Positions 27,677 to 35,299 of a stretch of DNA of 64,000 bases are shown here, one piece after another. The position numbers were made by a program, and so were the translations under genes. The notes under the pieces were generated by a model. It ran no database searches. It saw only the letters and a program-made list of their open reading frames with translations, and was not told the DNA's origin. This DNA comes from CAWUEZ02 sp963921355 (lineage in GTDB: Bacteria; Pseudomonadota; Alphaproteobacteria; Thalassobaculales; Thalassobaculaceae). The stretch covers positions 4,216,001 through 4,280,000 of the forward strand of contig OZ001190.1 in NCBI GenBank assembly GCA_963921355.3, written 5' to 3'. Numbering within the stretch: position 1 is the first letter of the stretch; every line of letters starts with the position of its first letter.

Positions 27677-28329
27677 CTACGCGGCGCGGCGATCTTTCAG
27701 TTCTTTCAGGGCGGCGGCGTAGTTCTCGACACCCTGGGCCCCTGACAGAAGGTAGCGCTCTTCGAAGATCATGGCGGGCACGCCGCTGATGCCGCGGCCC
27801 AGCCACAGGGCCTCGGCCTCGCGCACCGCCGGCCCATAGCGGTCGTCCTGCAGGACCTCCGATGCCGCCGCGCGGTCCAGGCCGAGCTCCGCCGCCACAT
27901 CCACCAGGACAGCCGGGTCGTTCAGGTCGTGGCGGTGGGTGAAGAAGGCGGCGAACAGCGCCATCTTCATGTCGTGGGCCCGGCCTTGGGTCTCGGCCCA
28001 GTGTATCAGCTGGTGGCCCGGAACGTGTTCACCATGCGCATGTCGTCGGCGTAGTCGAAGGTGAAGTCGAGCTCCGCCCCGAGCGCCGTCAGCCGCGCCC
28101 GCGCCTGGCGGCTGCCGTCGGGCGTGGTGCCGTATTTGGCGGCCAGATGCTCGCGCAGGTTCTCACCCTCCGGTGCCATCTCAGGATTGAGCTCGAAGGG
28201 ATGCCAGGCGATCTCCGCCGGAATACCTGTCAACGCGATCGCCCGCTCGAGCTGCTTGTAGCCGATGATGCACCACGGGCAGACCACGTCGGAGACGATG
28301 TCGATCCGGATCGGTTGGTCGGTTTGCAT
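27677..28329 (-). pseudogene. DsbA family (FrnE-like) oxidoreductase with a one-base frameshift
   Basis: The N-terminal part (ATG 28327-28329) carries VVCPWCIIGYKQLE, the CPWC active site of FrnE-type 2-hydroxychromene isomerase/DsbA-like proteins. The frame stops at TGA soon after MVNTFRA. One frame over the protein continues as HQLIHWAETQGRAHDMKMALF and through the C-terminal ISGVPAMIFEERYLLSGAQG to TAG 27677-27679. A single missing C at about 28013-28019 (GGCCC run) restores one protein of roughly 217 residues. Members are cytoplasmic thiol oxidoreductases or isomerases. It lies between the GST and quinone reductase genes. Confidence 0.8.
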
Positions 28330-28345
28330 GTCACTGGTCCCTGAC

Positions 28346-29053
28346 TTACTGATCTTTGAAACGGGCGGCGTTGGCCTTGGCGGCGGCATCGATATCGCCT
28401 TTGCCGAAGGCCGACGGCCGGGGCTCCGGCAGCTGCAGGGCCGTCTGGGTTTTCGGGCGGGCATCGATCCGCTCGAACCAGGCGTTGAGATGGTCCAGGC
28501 CCTCGACCGACACCGTCGCCCAGAAATACGACCGGGCCCAGGGATATGTCGCCATGTCCGCAATCGAATATCTGTCACCGACCAGCCACTCCCGGCCCTC
28601 CAGGCGGGTATTCAGGACCTCCAGCAGGCGGCGGCTCTCGTCGACATAACGCTTGATGGCATAGGGCACGTCGTCGCCATTGGGCTTGGCAATGCGCTCG
28701 AAGAACATCGCCTGCCCCATCATCGGCCCGATCCCGCCCATCTGGAACATCAGCCATTGCAGGGTCTCGGAGCGTTCCTTGGGGTCGTGGCTCAGGAACC
28801 GGTCGTATTTCTCCGCCAGATACCAGAGGATCGCGCCGGACTCGAAGACGGCGAAGTCGCCATTGCCGCGGTCAACGATGGTCGGGATCCGGCCGTTCGG
28901 GTTGAGCTTGAGATAGTCCGGCGCCTTCTGCTCCTTCTTGGAGAAGCTGATCGGCACCATGTCGTATTCGATCTCACCCTCGTGCAGAAAGATCAGCGGC
29001 TTCCAGCCGTTCATCGTGTTCGCCGTGTAGAGCAGGATATCGGGCTGTGGCAT
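28346..29053 (-). CDS. Glutathione S-transferase family protein
   Basis: 235 residues from ATG 29051-29053. The N-terminal thioredoxin-like domain has LYTANTMNGWKPLIFL, NPNGRIPTIVDRG (cis-Pro) and FESGAILWYLAEKY (glutathione contacts). The C-terminal helical domain has GDRYSIADMATYPW, the N-capping motif. It resembles YfcG/GstB-type disulfide-bond reductases. It is first in a minus-strand run with the DsbA-like and quinone reductase genes, and divergent from the hxlR gene, which probably controls it. Confidence 0.9.
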   Translation of the reverse strand: MPQPDILLYTANTMNGWKPLIFLHEGEIEYDMVPISFSKKEQKAPDYLKLNPNGRIPTIVDRGNGDFAVFESGAILWYLAEKYDRFLSHDPKERSETLQWLMFQMGGIGPMMGQAMFFERIAKPNGDDVPYAIKRYVDESRRLLEVLNTRLEGREWLVGDRYSIADMATYPWARSYFWATVSVEGLDHLNAWFERIDARPKTQTALQLPEPRPSAFGKGDIDAAAKANAARFKDQ

Positions 29054-29124
29054 GGCCGGCTTCCTTTGCCAGGGGGACGCGGTTGCGTCGACCCCGCCGA
29101 TCTGGCAAGACAGGATACGGAAGT

Positions 29125-29147
29125 CAACTAGTATACTTTTAGTAACC
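29125..29147. promoter_or_regulatory. Operator-like AT-rich site between gst and hxlR
   Basis: The segment has ACTA (29127-29130) and TAGT (29140-29143) as inverted arms around a palindromic AGTATACT core (29130-29137). This AT-rich element in a GC-rich genome sits just before the HxlR regulator gene and in the divergent gst promoter. HxlR-type regulators bind such sites, so autoregulation and gst control are likely. Confidence 0.5.
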
Positions 29148-29162
29148 TTGTATGAGCCCCCT

Positions 29163-29543
29163 ATGAAAGCGCGCGTTGAAGCGGATGCCCGCGGCCGTAA
29201 GTCCGTCAAGGAGGCCTGCGCGGAGCCCTGCCCGATCGAACAGGGCATGCGGATCCTGGGTGGAAAATGGACCGGCTCCATCCTCTGGCATCTCAAGGAC
29301 GGCCCGGTTCGCTTCAACGACCTGGCCCGGATGATTGGCGGTGCCAGCAAGAAGATGATCGCCGAACGGCTCCGTCAGCTCGAGGCCCAGGGCCTGATCC
29401 GCCGGGAGGTCACGAGCGGGTCGCCGATCGGCGTCGAGTACACCATCACGCCGTTCGGGGCGACCGCCCTGGACTGTCTCGATCAGCTCCGGATATGGGC
29501 CGAGACCCTGCCGCAGGAGTTGCGTTCGGTGCAGGCCGCATGA
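29163..29543 (+). CDS. HxlR family transcriptional regulator
   Basis: 126 residues from ATG 29163. It is a winged-helix HxlR protein: CPIEQGMRILGGKWTGSILW is the signature start, followed by FNDLARMIGGASKKMIAERL and IRREVTSGSPIGVEYTITPFG (wing). The cysteines near residues 19-23 (CAEPC) are typical of redox- or electrophile-sensing members, which fits its divergent gst/DsbA-like/qor targets. Its stop overlaps the DehI-like gene by 4 bp. Confidence 0.9.
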   Translation: MKARVEADARGRKSVKEACAEPCPIEQGMRILGGKWTGSILWHLKDGPVRFNDLARMIGGASKKMIAERLRQLEAQGLIRREVTSGSPIGVEYTITPFGATALDCLDQLRIWAETLPQELRSVQAA

Positions 29544-30412
29544 CCCTCCCCAGGCTCAAGCCGTCGCCGATCCCGCCGATCTCACCGACGCCGGAGTATC
29601 TGGCAGACGACACGCTGCTGGCCGTCTACGCCGACACCAAGGCGGTGCTGCAAGTGCCGTGGATGGGCGTCGTGACGATGGCCTTCGCGCATTATCCCGC
29701 CTTCTACGCCACCCTGTGGGGCGGGTTGCGCGAGATCGCCGGGAGCCGCGAGTTCGTCGACGCCTGCGCCAGCCTGCGGGTCAAAGCGGAAGAGCAGACC
29801 GCCCGCTGGCCGGCCCGCGACATCGGCCCTGACCTGCGGAGTCTCGGTTACGGCGACCGCGAAGTGCAGGAGATCCGGCACCAGATCGAGATCTTCTCCC
29901 ACGGCAACATGCCCTACCTGCTGATCGCCACCGCCGCCCGGCTGTTGCTGGAGGACCGTGAAATCGGTACCGGTCGGCCGCCGACGCCGTTTCCGGACCG
30001 CCACGGCCCGTCACCGCGCGACCGGCTGGTCCTCATCGAACCGCATCATGCGGACGCGCCGACCCAGGCGCTGTACGGGGACATCCGCGAGACCCTGGGC
30101 CTGCCTTTCGTGAACACCGACTACCGTGCACTTGCGCGCTGGCCGAGCTACTTCCATCTGGCCTGGCAGGACCTGCGCCCGCAGATCGCGACCGAGGCCT
30201 ACGGTCATGCGTTGGACGCGGTGCACCGCCATTCCGTCGCGCTGGTTCAAGGACTGCCGAACCCGGGCGCGATCTCATCGGAATCGCTGCGTGAAGCGGC
30301 GGCTCAGGAGGGCAATCCGGAGCAGATCCTGGCCGTGGTCCAGCTGTTCCAGTGGCTGTTGCCAGGCCTGGTGGTCAATGTGGCGCATTTTGACCGGCAA
30401 CTCGGTCGATAA
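29540..30412 (+). CDS. Halocarboxylic acid dehydrogenase DehI-like protein
   Basis: 290 residues; ATG 29540 overlaps the hxlR stop (ATGA), so translation is coupled. The sequence resembles the DehI-type dehalogenase family, an all-helical fold made of two related halves: VYADTKAVLQVPWMGVV with YPAFYATLWGGLR in the first half, and YGDIRETLGLPFVNTDYRAL with WPSYFHLAWQDLRP in the second. DehI dehalogenates 2-haloacids by direct water attack, but many family members are probably not dehalogenases, so substrate is uncertain. Coupling to HxlR points to a role in detoxification. Confidence 0.75.
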   Translation: MTLPRLKPSPIPPISPTPEYLADDTLLAVYADTKAVLQVPWMGVVTMAFAHYPAFYATLWGGLREIAGSREFVDACASLRVKAEEQTARWPARDIGPDLRSLGYGDREVQEIRHQIEIFSHGNMPYLLIATAARLLLEDREIGTGRPPTPFPDRHGPSPRDRLVLIEPHHADAPTQALYGDIRETLGLPFVNTDYRALARWPSYFHLAWQDLRPQIATEAYGHALDAVHRHSVALVQGLPNPGAISSESLREAAAQEGNPEQILAVVQLFQWLLPGLVVNVAHFDRQLGR

Positions 30413-30416
30413 CGCG

Positions 30417-30842
30417 GTGACCTCGGCTTTGCGCCGCCTCACCCGCTCCGGTGCGCTCGGGTGTCTCCTGACGGTGACCTGGATGGCCGTGCCCGATCCC
30501 GTGCTGGCGGACGGTTCGCACCGCGTCTTCGAGTGCCGCCCGGCCCACGCCGTGTTCTGCCGGAACATCCATGTCTCCTGCTCCGGCGTGACGGATATCC
30601 CGACAACCGCCTTCCGGGTTTCGATCGTCGGGACCGACGCGGCCATCGACTTCGACGGGTCGGCGCCCCTGGTGCCGGGCCGTGTCTCCGGTGCCGGCGA
30701 TCTGGTCATCCGACTGCTGGACGATCGGGACTGGATCCGCATTGAAGCAGACGGCCGGTACAGCCACCGCATCCACTGGTCGCGGGGATCAGCGCGGGAG
30801 ACGGCGATGAGCCGCGGCCGCTGCGTGCCGGCCGGCCCCTAA
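30417..30842 (+). CDS. Small exported protein of unknown function
   Basis: 141 residues from GTG 30417; ATG at 30378 is an alternative that overlaps the previous gene. The N-terminus is a likely signal peptide (LTRSGALGCLLTVTWMAVPDPVLA, cleaved before DGS). The mature part has four cysteines (ECRPAHAVFCRNIHVSCSG, then RGRCVPA), so disulfide bonding in the periplasm is likely. Family not recognised. It lies 4 bp after the DehI-like gene and convergent with the UGSC-type gene. Confidence 0.55.
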   Translation: MTSALRRLTRSGALGCLLTVTWMAVPDPVLADGSHRVFECRPAHAVFCRNIHVSCSGVTDIPTTAFRVSIVGTDAAIDFDGSAPLVPGRVSGAGDLVIRLLDDRDWIRIEADGRYSHRIHWSRGSARETAMSRGRCVPAGP

Positions 30843-30876
30843 GCTGGCGAGGCCGGCCACTGCCAGCGCCGGACCG

Positions 30877-31440
30877 TCAGATGTCCTGACGCTGGCCCAG
30901 CCAGACCTCCTGGGCCTGCGCCTTGATCATCGCGACCCGCTGCTGGACCTCCTCCTGGGTGATCGAGCTCACCGGGTGGTCGATGACGACCGGGCGCAGG
31001 TCCGGCATGCCGACGGCGACGCGGGTCAGACGGGTCTCGTTGACGAACTCCTGGGTGATGATCGGGGCCGCGGGGATGCCGCGGTCTTCCAGGGCCACGG
31101 AGTCCCGGATGCAGCAGGAGCAGCACGACCCGCAGTCGCCGATCGCCGTCAGCACGATGTCGTTCTCGGCGGCGATCTGCTCGATCAGTTCCTCCGGCGC
31201 GTCGCTGGAGAAGCCGTGGGTCTTGACGTAGTAGTTGACCGTCGCGAAGTCGATCTCCTGCTTGAGCGCGTCGGCCGAACCGCGCAGCAGCTTGTTGGCG
31301 TTCCATTTCGAGTTGTCGAGAATGCCCAGGCGCAGGCCGTCGAGGGTGTTCTTGCGGGTCGCCAGCGGCCGGGACTCGATGGCGACGACACCGCAGGGAT
31401 CGAAGATCTCAAAACCGTGCGATTTGGGTGTGTCCAGCAT
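30877..31440 (-). CDS. UGSC-type small cysteine protein, copy A (Cys form of UGSC (seleno)protein family)
   Basis: 187 residues. A dense cysteine cluster G-D-C-G-S-C-C-S-C-C lies at 101-110 (C103, C106, C107, C109, C110; C103 codon at 31132-31134 is TGC). The C-G-S-C pattern matches the UGSC family, where the first position can be selenocysteine. After it comes LEDRGIPAAPIITQEFV and later VVIDHPVSS, a layout reminiscent of the selenoprotein B subunits of glycine/proline reductases (motif loop then a G-I-P step). No signal peptide, so cytoplasmic. It is 15 bp after the large-partner gene, in one operon. Function unknown; a thiol redox or C-N/C-S bond-breaking role is an inference. Confidence 0.7.
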   Translation of the reverse strand: MLDTPKSHGFEIFDPCGVVAIESRPLATRKNTLDGLRLGILDNSKWNANKLLRGSADALKQEIDFATVNYYVKTHGFSSDAPEELIEQIAAENDIVLTAIGDCGSCCSCCIRDSVALEDRGIPAAPIITQEFVNETRLTRVAVGMPDLRPVVIDHPVSSITQEEVQQRVAMIKAQAQEVWLGQRQDI

Positions 31441-31455
31441 CGTTCGTCTCCAGCG

Positions 31456-32574
31456 TTAGAGTTTGCACAGGCCGTCGGCGCAGTCGGCACCATCCGGGGT
31501 CTGGGTCTCGTCGATCGGCCGCAGCACCGGGTTGTTCATGTGTCCCCAGCCCGGGATGAAGGCGGAGAACCGCCCGGCATCCCCACCGATGACGAACAGG
31601 TGGATGCGGTCCGGGCTTTCGACGATCGGGATCCAGCTGTCAGGCTCGCGCTTGTACCATTTCGGCAGATTGCGATTGTAGACCTGCCCGTAGCGATGAT
31701 CGCGGGAATGGGCGGCGAAGCGGTTGCCCGAGTGCATCCACAGATAGCTCTTGATGTCGTGTCGGCTCCAACCGTGTTTGGCGATGGTCCGGGCATGCTC
31801 GAGACCCAGGGTCACGGTGCAGTGGCCGCTGAGCACCGAGGTGTTCGAAGCGATCGTGCTCATCGCCGAGCACATCGTGTCGAGAATCCCCTGCGGGTCG
31901 TTGCACTGGTGGTCGGTCACGCTGTGCGGCGCTTCGGCGGCGATGGCGAAGACCGTCGACACGTCCGGGTCGTAGCCCTGTTCCACATGGTAGGGAGCGA
32001 ACGGGCTGGCTTCCTCGTGTTCGCAGATGCAGTAGGTGTACTTGGCCGGGTTGCCGAGCGTGCACTTGTCGAGATCGGGGGCGCGACCGCCGCCGACGTT
32101 CAGCATGATCAGGCGGATCGCCCGGCCGATGGTGGCGTTGGCCCGATTGCCGGACCCGAAGGCGTTGGCCCCGCCGTTCATGCCGATCCTGCGGGCGATC
32201 GGGCCGTTCACGATGATCAGCGGCGAGGCCATGTGGGTCGTCGCCTGCACCCCGTTCAGGTTGAACGGCCGGTCGGTGAGCGCCAGCATCGCCGCGCGCA
32301 CCACCGGCGCGTAGTCCGGCTTGCACCCCGCCATGACCATGTTGATGGCCATCACCTCGCGGGTCAGCGCGCCCCAGCGCGGGGGGACCTTGCACTCGAC
32401 AAATGCCGGATCGCCCCCCAGGGCGGCGACACAGGCATCGACCTTCTCGCGGGTCGGCGGCACCACCGGCAGGCCGTCGGTCCAGCCGCGTTCGAAATAC
32501 TCCTCGACCATGTCGGGGCCGCCAGAAGCCGGAACCCCAGGACTCTGGACGGATAGGGTCTCGACGGAACTCAT
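31456..32574 (-). CDS. Large partner protein of the UGSC-type unit, copy A
   Basis: 372 residues from ATG 32572-32574, with an AGGAGG site upstream. No recognised domain. Key features are EYFERGWTDGLPVVPPT near the N-terminus, MVMAGCKPDYAPVV (C84), NGPIARRIGMNGG with GSGNRANATIGRA, LNVGGGRAPDLDK, YTYCICEHEE and a cysteine-rich C-terminal tail (ADCADGLCKL). The same core occurs in the protein encoded at 55060-56520. It directly precedes the UGSC-type gene, as in the other copy. No signal peptide or membrane helix. Probably an enzyme that works with the small cysteine protein. A LysR gene lies 96 bp upstream on the same strand. Confidence 0.65.
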   Translation of the reverse strand: MSSVETLSVQSPGVPASGGPDMVEEYFERGWTDGLPVVPPTREKVDACVAALGGDPAFVECKVPPRWGALTREVMAINMVMAGCKPDYAPVVRAAMLALTDRPFNLNGVQATTHMASPLIIVNGPIARRIGMNGGANAFGSGNRANATIGRAIRLIMLNVGGGRAPDLDKCTLGNPAKYTYCICEHEEASPFAPYHVEQGYDPDVSTVFAIAAEAPHSVTDHQCNDPQGILDTMCSAMSTIASNTSVLSGHCTVTLGLEHARTIAKHGWSRHDIKSYLWMHSGNRFAAHSRDHRYGQVYNRNLPKWYKREPDSWIPIVESPDRIHLFVIGGDAGRFSAFIPGWGHMNNPVLRPIDETQTPDGADCADGLCKL

Positions 32575-32630
32575 GCTGGCCTCCTGACCGATGGGATCGC
32601 TGACCCCCGATCTATACCGGCCCATGGCTC

Positions 32631-32661
32631 ATAATTACAAAATCATTCTGATATCAATTAT
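32631..32661. promoter_or_regulatory. AT-rich inverted repeat upstream of UGSC unit A
   Basis: ATAATT (32631-32636) and AATTAT (32656-32661) flank a TGATATCA palindrome (32649-32656) in the 96-bp gap between the LysR gene and the large-partner gene. It has a loose TGATAT/AATTA resemblance to the sites controlling unit B. It is a candidate operator for the adjacent LysR protein. Confidence 0.4.
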
Positions 32662-32670
32662 TATTCCACT

Positions 32671-33594
32671 TTATGCATTAGTCGCCGGCCAGTGGGTTCG
32701 GACCGCGTCCAGCAACCCTTCCGCCGCCGGCGAGAGCGCACGCTCCTTCAGCCGCACGATGCCGATGTCCACGGCGATCTTCGGGTCGGTGACAGCCAGG
32801 CGCACCAAGCCCTCGCCTAGGCTGCCGGCGATGGCGGAAGACGGTACCAGGCCGACACCGGCGCCGGCACGCACAAGGCTCAACAGGGTGGGGATCTGCG
32901 AGACCACCACTTCATGGCGCAGCCGCACCCCCCGGATGGCGGCGTTGGTGTCGAGAACCCGACGGGTCTGGGCTTCGGTCGGCATCGACACCAGCGCATG
33001 CTTGGCCAGCTCATCGAAACGCACCTTACGGCGGCGCGCGGCGGCAAGCGGATGATCGGGGCTCGCCACGAGGTCGAACCGGCCTTTGCCGAGGAGTTCG
33101 GTCTCCAGGGCGGCCGGCACGTCGACCAGGTAGTTCAGTCCGAAATCCGCCACGCCGCTCTTCACATCCTCGATGACGTTGTCGTGGATGCCGTCACGGA
33201 CTTGGATTTCGACGCCGGGCCTGAGGCGCCGGTAGGCGGCCACCGCGCTCGGCAACGCACCGTTGGCGAACGAGATGATGCTGCTGACGATCACCTGACC
33301 GCGCTTCTGCTCGGCAAGATCGCGCATGCTCTCGACGGTGATCCGCAGGTCGCTGGTGATGCGCTGGGCCACCGCGATGAATTCCCGCCCCGCTCCGGTG
33401 ATGCGCACGGTCCGCGTCGAGCGCTCGAACAGCTGCACACCGAGGACGGTCTCGGTGTGCTTGATCGAGCGGGTCAGGGCCGGCTGTGAGGTGCGCAGCG
33501 CGGCCGCGGCGGCAACGAAGCTGCGGTACTCGGCAACCGCCAGCACAGCCGCGATCTGGCGCGGACTGATATCCGGGATGGCGTTCTGATCCAT
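32671..33594 (-). CDS. LysR family transcriptional regulator
   Basis: 307 residues. The helix-turn-helix is at residues 13-70 (AVAEYRSFVAAAAALRTSQP, then ALTRSIKHTETVLG). The rest is the two-lobe effector domain with GIVRLKERALSPAAEGLLD at the end, typical of the GbpR/CbbR-like group for aromatic or organic acid catabolism. It is oriented with, and directly upstream of, UGSC unit A, and downstream of the ThDP/HyuAB operon, so it could control either. Confidence 0.9.
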   Translation of the reverse strand: MDQNAIPDISPRQIAAVLAVAEYRSFVAAAAALRTSQPALTRSIKHTETVLGVQLFERSTRTVRITGAGREFIAVAQRITSDLRITVESMRDLAEQKRGQVIVSSIISFANGALPSAVAAYRRLRPGVEIQVRDGIHDNVIEDVKSGVADFGLNYLVDVPAALETELLGKGRFDLVASPDHPLAAARRRKVRFDELAKHALVSMPTEAQTRRVLDTNAAIRGVRLRHEVVVSQIPTLLSLVRAGAGVGLVPSSAIAGSLGEGLVRLAVTDPKIAVDIGIVRLKERALSPAAEGLLDAVRTHWPATNA

Positions 33595-33670
33595 CCCGCC
33601 ATTGATGCATTTGTCGGAACAGAAAGCGAGACGCTGCGGTCAGCGCATCAATCCGATCCAACCGCCCGAC

Positions 33671-35299
33671 CTAGCCACGCAGGGCCCGCAACTGCGCCGG
33701 ATAGGCCGACGGGTCGACCCGAGCGTCGATCAGGCGCGGGCCGGTCGCCCCGGCCGCCGCGCGGCAGCTGGTCCGAAGCTCGGCGGCGTCGCGCGCGGTC
33801 CAGGCTGTGAATCCGAAACCCTGGGCGATCGCGGCGAAGTCCGGCGCCGGCCAGCTCATGCCGAGATCTGGCATCTGGCGCTGCTGGCGCTTGATGTCGA
33901 TCAGCGACAGGGTGGCATCGTTGAACACGATGACGGTCACGTTCGCGCCAACCGCGCCAGCCGCCTTCAGTTCCCCGAGACACATCAGCAGCCCGCCGTC
34001 GCCGGTCATGGCCAGGGACCCGCGATCCGGATCGTGGAGGGCGGCGGCGAGCGCCGCCGGTACGGCAAACCCCATGGTCGCCAACCCGTTGGAGATCAGC
34101 AGGTCGAGCGGGGCCTGGGCCGGCCAGAACGCGCAGGCGGAGAACATGTGAGCACCGGCATCGACGGTCAGCCGGGGCCGGGGATCGAAAGCCTCGACGG
34201 CGGCCGAGACCACGCTGCCGGCGGAGAGGGTCTCGGTCTCCGCCATCGCCATGCCCGACAGAAACCGCTGTCGATGGTCGGCGATCTCGGCCCCGGTCCA
34301 GTCACCGGCACCGGCCCCGGCACCGACCGCGAGCTGCCCGGCCACCGGTGCCACGTCACCCTGAACCCGCACCGCCGGTGTGACGTAGTGCGGATCATGG
34401 ACATGGCCGCACAGGTCGAGCACCGGTGCATCATAGGGCCAGGGTTTGCGGATCAGTTCGACTGGATCGAGACCGGCCAGGATGATCAGGTCGCCGGCGG
34501 CGACACAGGCCTGCTCTATGGCCCCGCAAGTGAAGATTCCGGCGAACAGCGGATGGTCATCCGGGACGACGCCCTTGGCCATGTAGGTGACCAGGACAGG
34601 AGCGCCCAACGCTTCCGCAAGTGCGCGCACGCTTGCGCTCGCGGCCGGCGTGGCCGCTTCCAGCCCAGCGACGATCACCGGGCGCCGGGACGCGGCGAGC
34701 AGTGCGGCCGCCCAGTCGAGTCCGTCGGCTTCAGGCCCGGCCGCGCCATGCCGCGCCGGCGCCGGTTTCGGGTCGACCGGGGCCGGGAGACGTCGGGGAT
34801 CGGCCAGCAGCAGAGCCGGGCCCATCGGCGGTTGCATCATCGCGTCCAGGGCCGCGGCAACCGCCGGGGCGTCGGCGTCCAGCACCGGCGCCTTGCCATC
34901 GGCCACGCCGGCGAACAGCCGCCCCATGACCGCCGCCTGATCAAAGACCTGATGCGTGATGAACTGGAGTTCGTCGGCATCGAAACTCTCCGCGACCGTG
35001 AGCACCGGCAACCGGCCGAGCAGTGCCGAGGCCAGCCCGTTGGTGGCCGAGGCCAGCCCCGGCCCTTTGGTCGTGAAGGCCAGGCCCGGACCTTCGGAAA
35101 GACGGCCGAGCACACCGGCCATCACGACGGCGGCATCCTCGCGCGCGGTCACCACCGACTGGATACCGGCCTCGCGCAGAGCCAGCATCAGGTCCAGGCT
35201 GGTCCCGCCGCCAGGAACACCAAAGGCGAAGCGCGTTCCCCGACGCGCCAGATCGCCGGCCAGCCAGTCAACGAAGCGCTGTTCCCCACCCGTGCTCAT
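33671..35299 (-). CDS. Thiamine diphosphate-dependent enzyme (acetolactate synthase/decarboxylase-like)
   Basis: 542 residues with all three domains of the ThDP enzyme family. The N-terminal PYR domain has FGVPGGGTSLDLML and TAREDAAVVMAG (catalytic Glu position). The middle domain covers about residues 190-330, and the C-terminal PP domain carries the ThDP/Mg motif GDGGLLMCLGEL to NDATLSLI. Possible reactions are decarboxylation or carboligation of a 2-oxo acid. The ATG overlaps the hyuA stop by 4 bp, so it is co-translated with HyuA/HyuB. With the aminotransferase upstream, it may process a 2-oxo acid made by transamination. Confidence 0.88.
   Translation of the reverse strand: MSTGGEQRFVDWLAGDLARRGTRFAFGVPGGGTSLDLMLALREAGIQSVVTAREDAAVVMAGVLGRLSEGPGLAFTTKGPGLASATNGLASALLGRLPVLTVAESFDADELQFITHQVFDQAAVMGRLFAGVADGKAPVLDADAPAVAAALDAMMQPPMGPALLLADPRRLPAPVDPKPAPARHGAAGPEADGLDWAAALLAASRRPVIVAGLEAATPAASASVRALAEALGAPVLVTYMAKGVVPDDHPLFAGIFTCGAIEQACVAAGDLIILAGLDPVELIRKPWPYDAPVLDLCGHVHDPHYVTPAVRVQGDVAPVAGQLAVGAGAGAGDWTGAEIADHRQRFLSGMAMAETETLSAGSVVSAAVEAFDPRPRLTVDAGAHMFSACAFWPAQAPLDLLISNGLATMGFAVPAALAAALHDPDRGSLAMTGDGGLLMCLGELKAAGAVGANVTVIVFNDATLSLIDIKRQQRQMPDLGMSWPAPDFAAIAQGFGFTAWTARDAAELRTSCRAAAGATGPRLIDARVDPSAYPAQLRALRG

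Noticed and set aside
30877..31440. Selenocysteine in the UGSC-type proteins
   Set aside because: The motif positions in both copies are TGC cysteine codons, and no in-frame TGA or SECIS-like need is present.
31466..31492. Metallothionein-like tail in the copy A large protein
   Set aside because: Only two cysteines (C-A-D-G-L-C), too few; noted as part of the protein instead.
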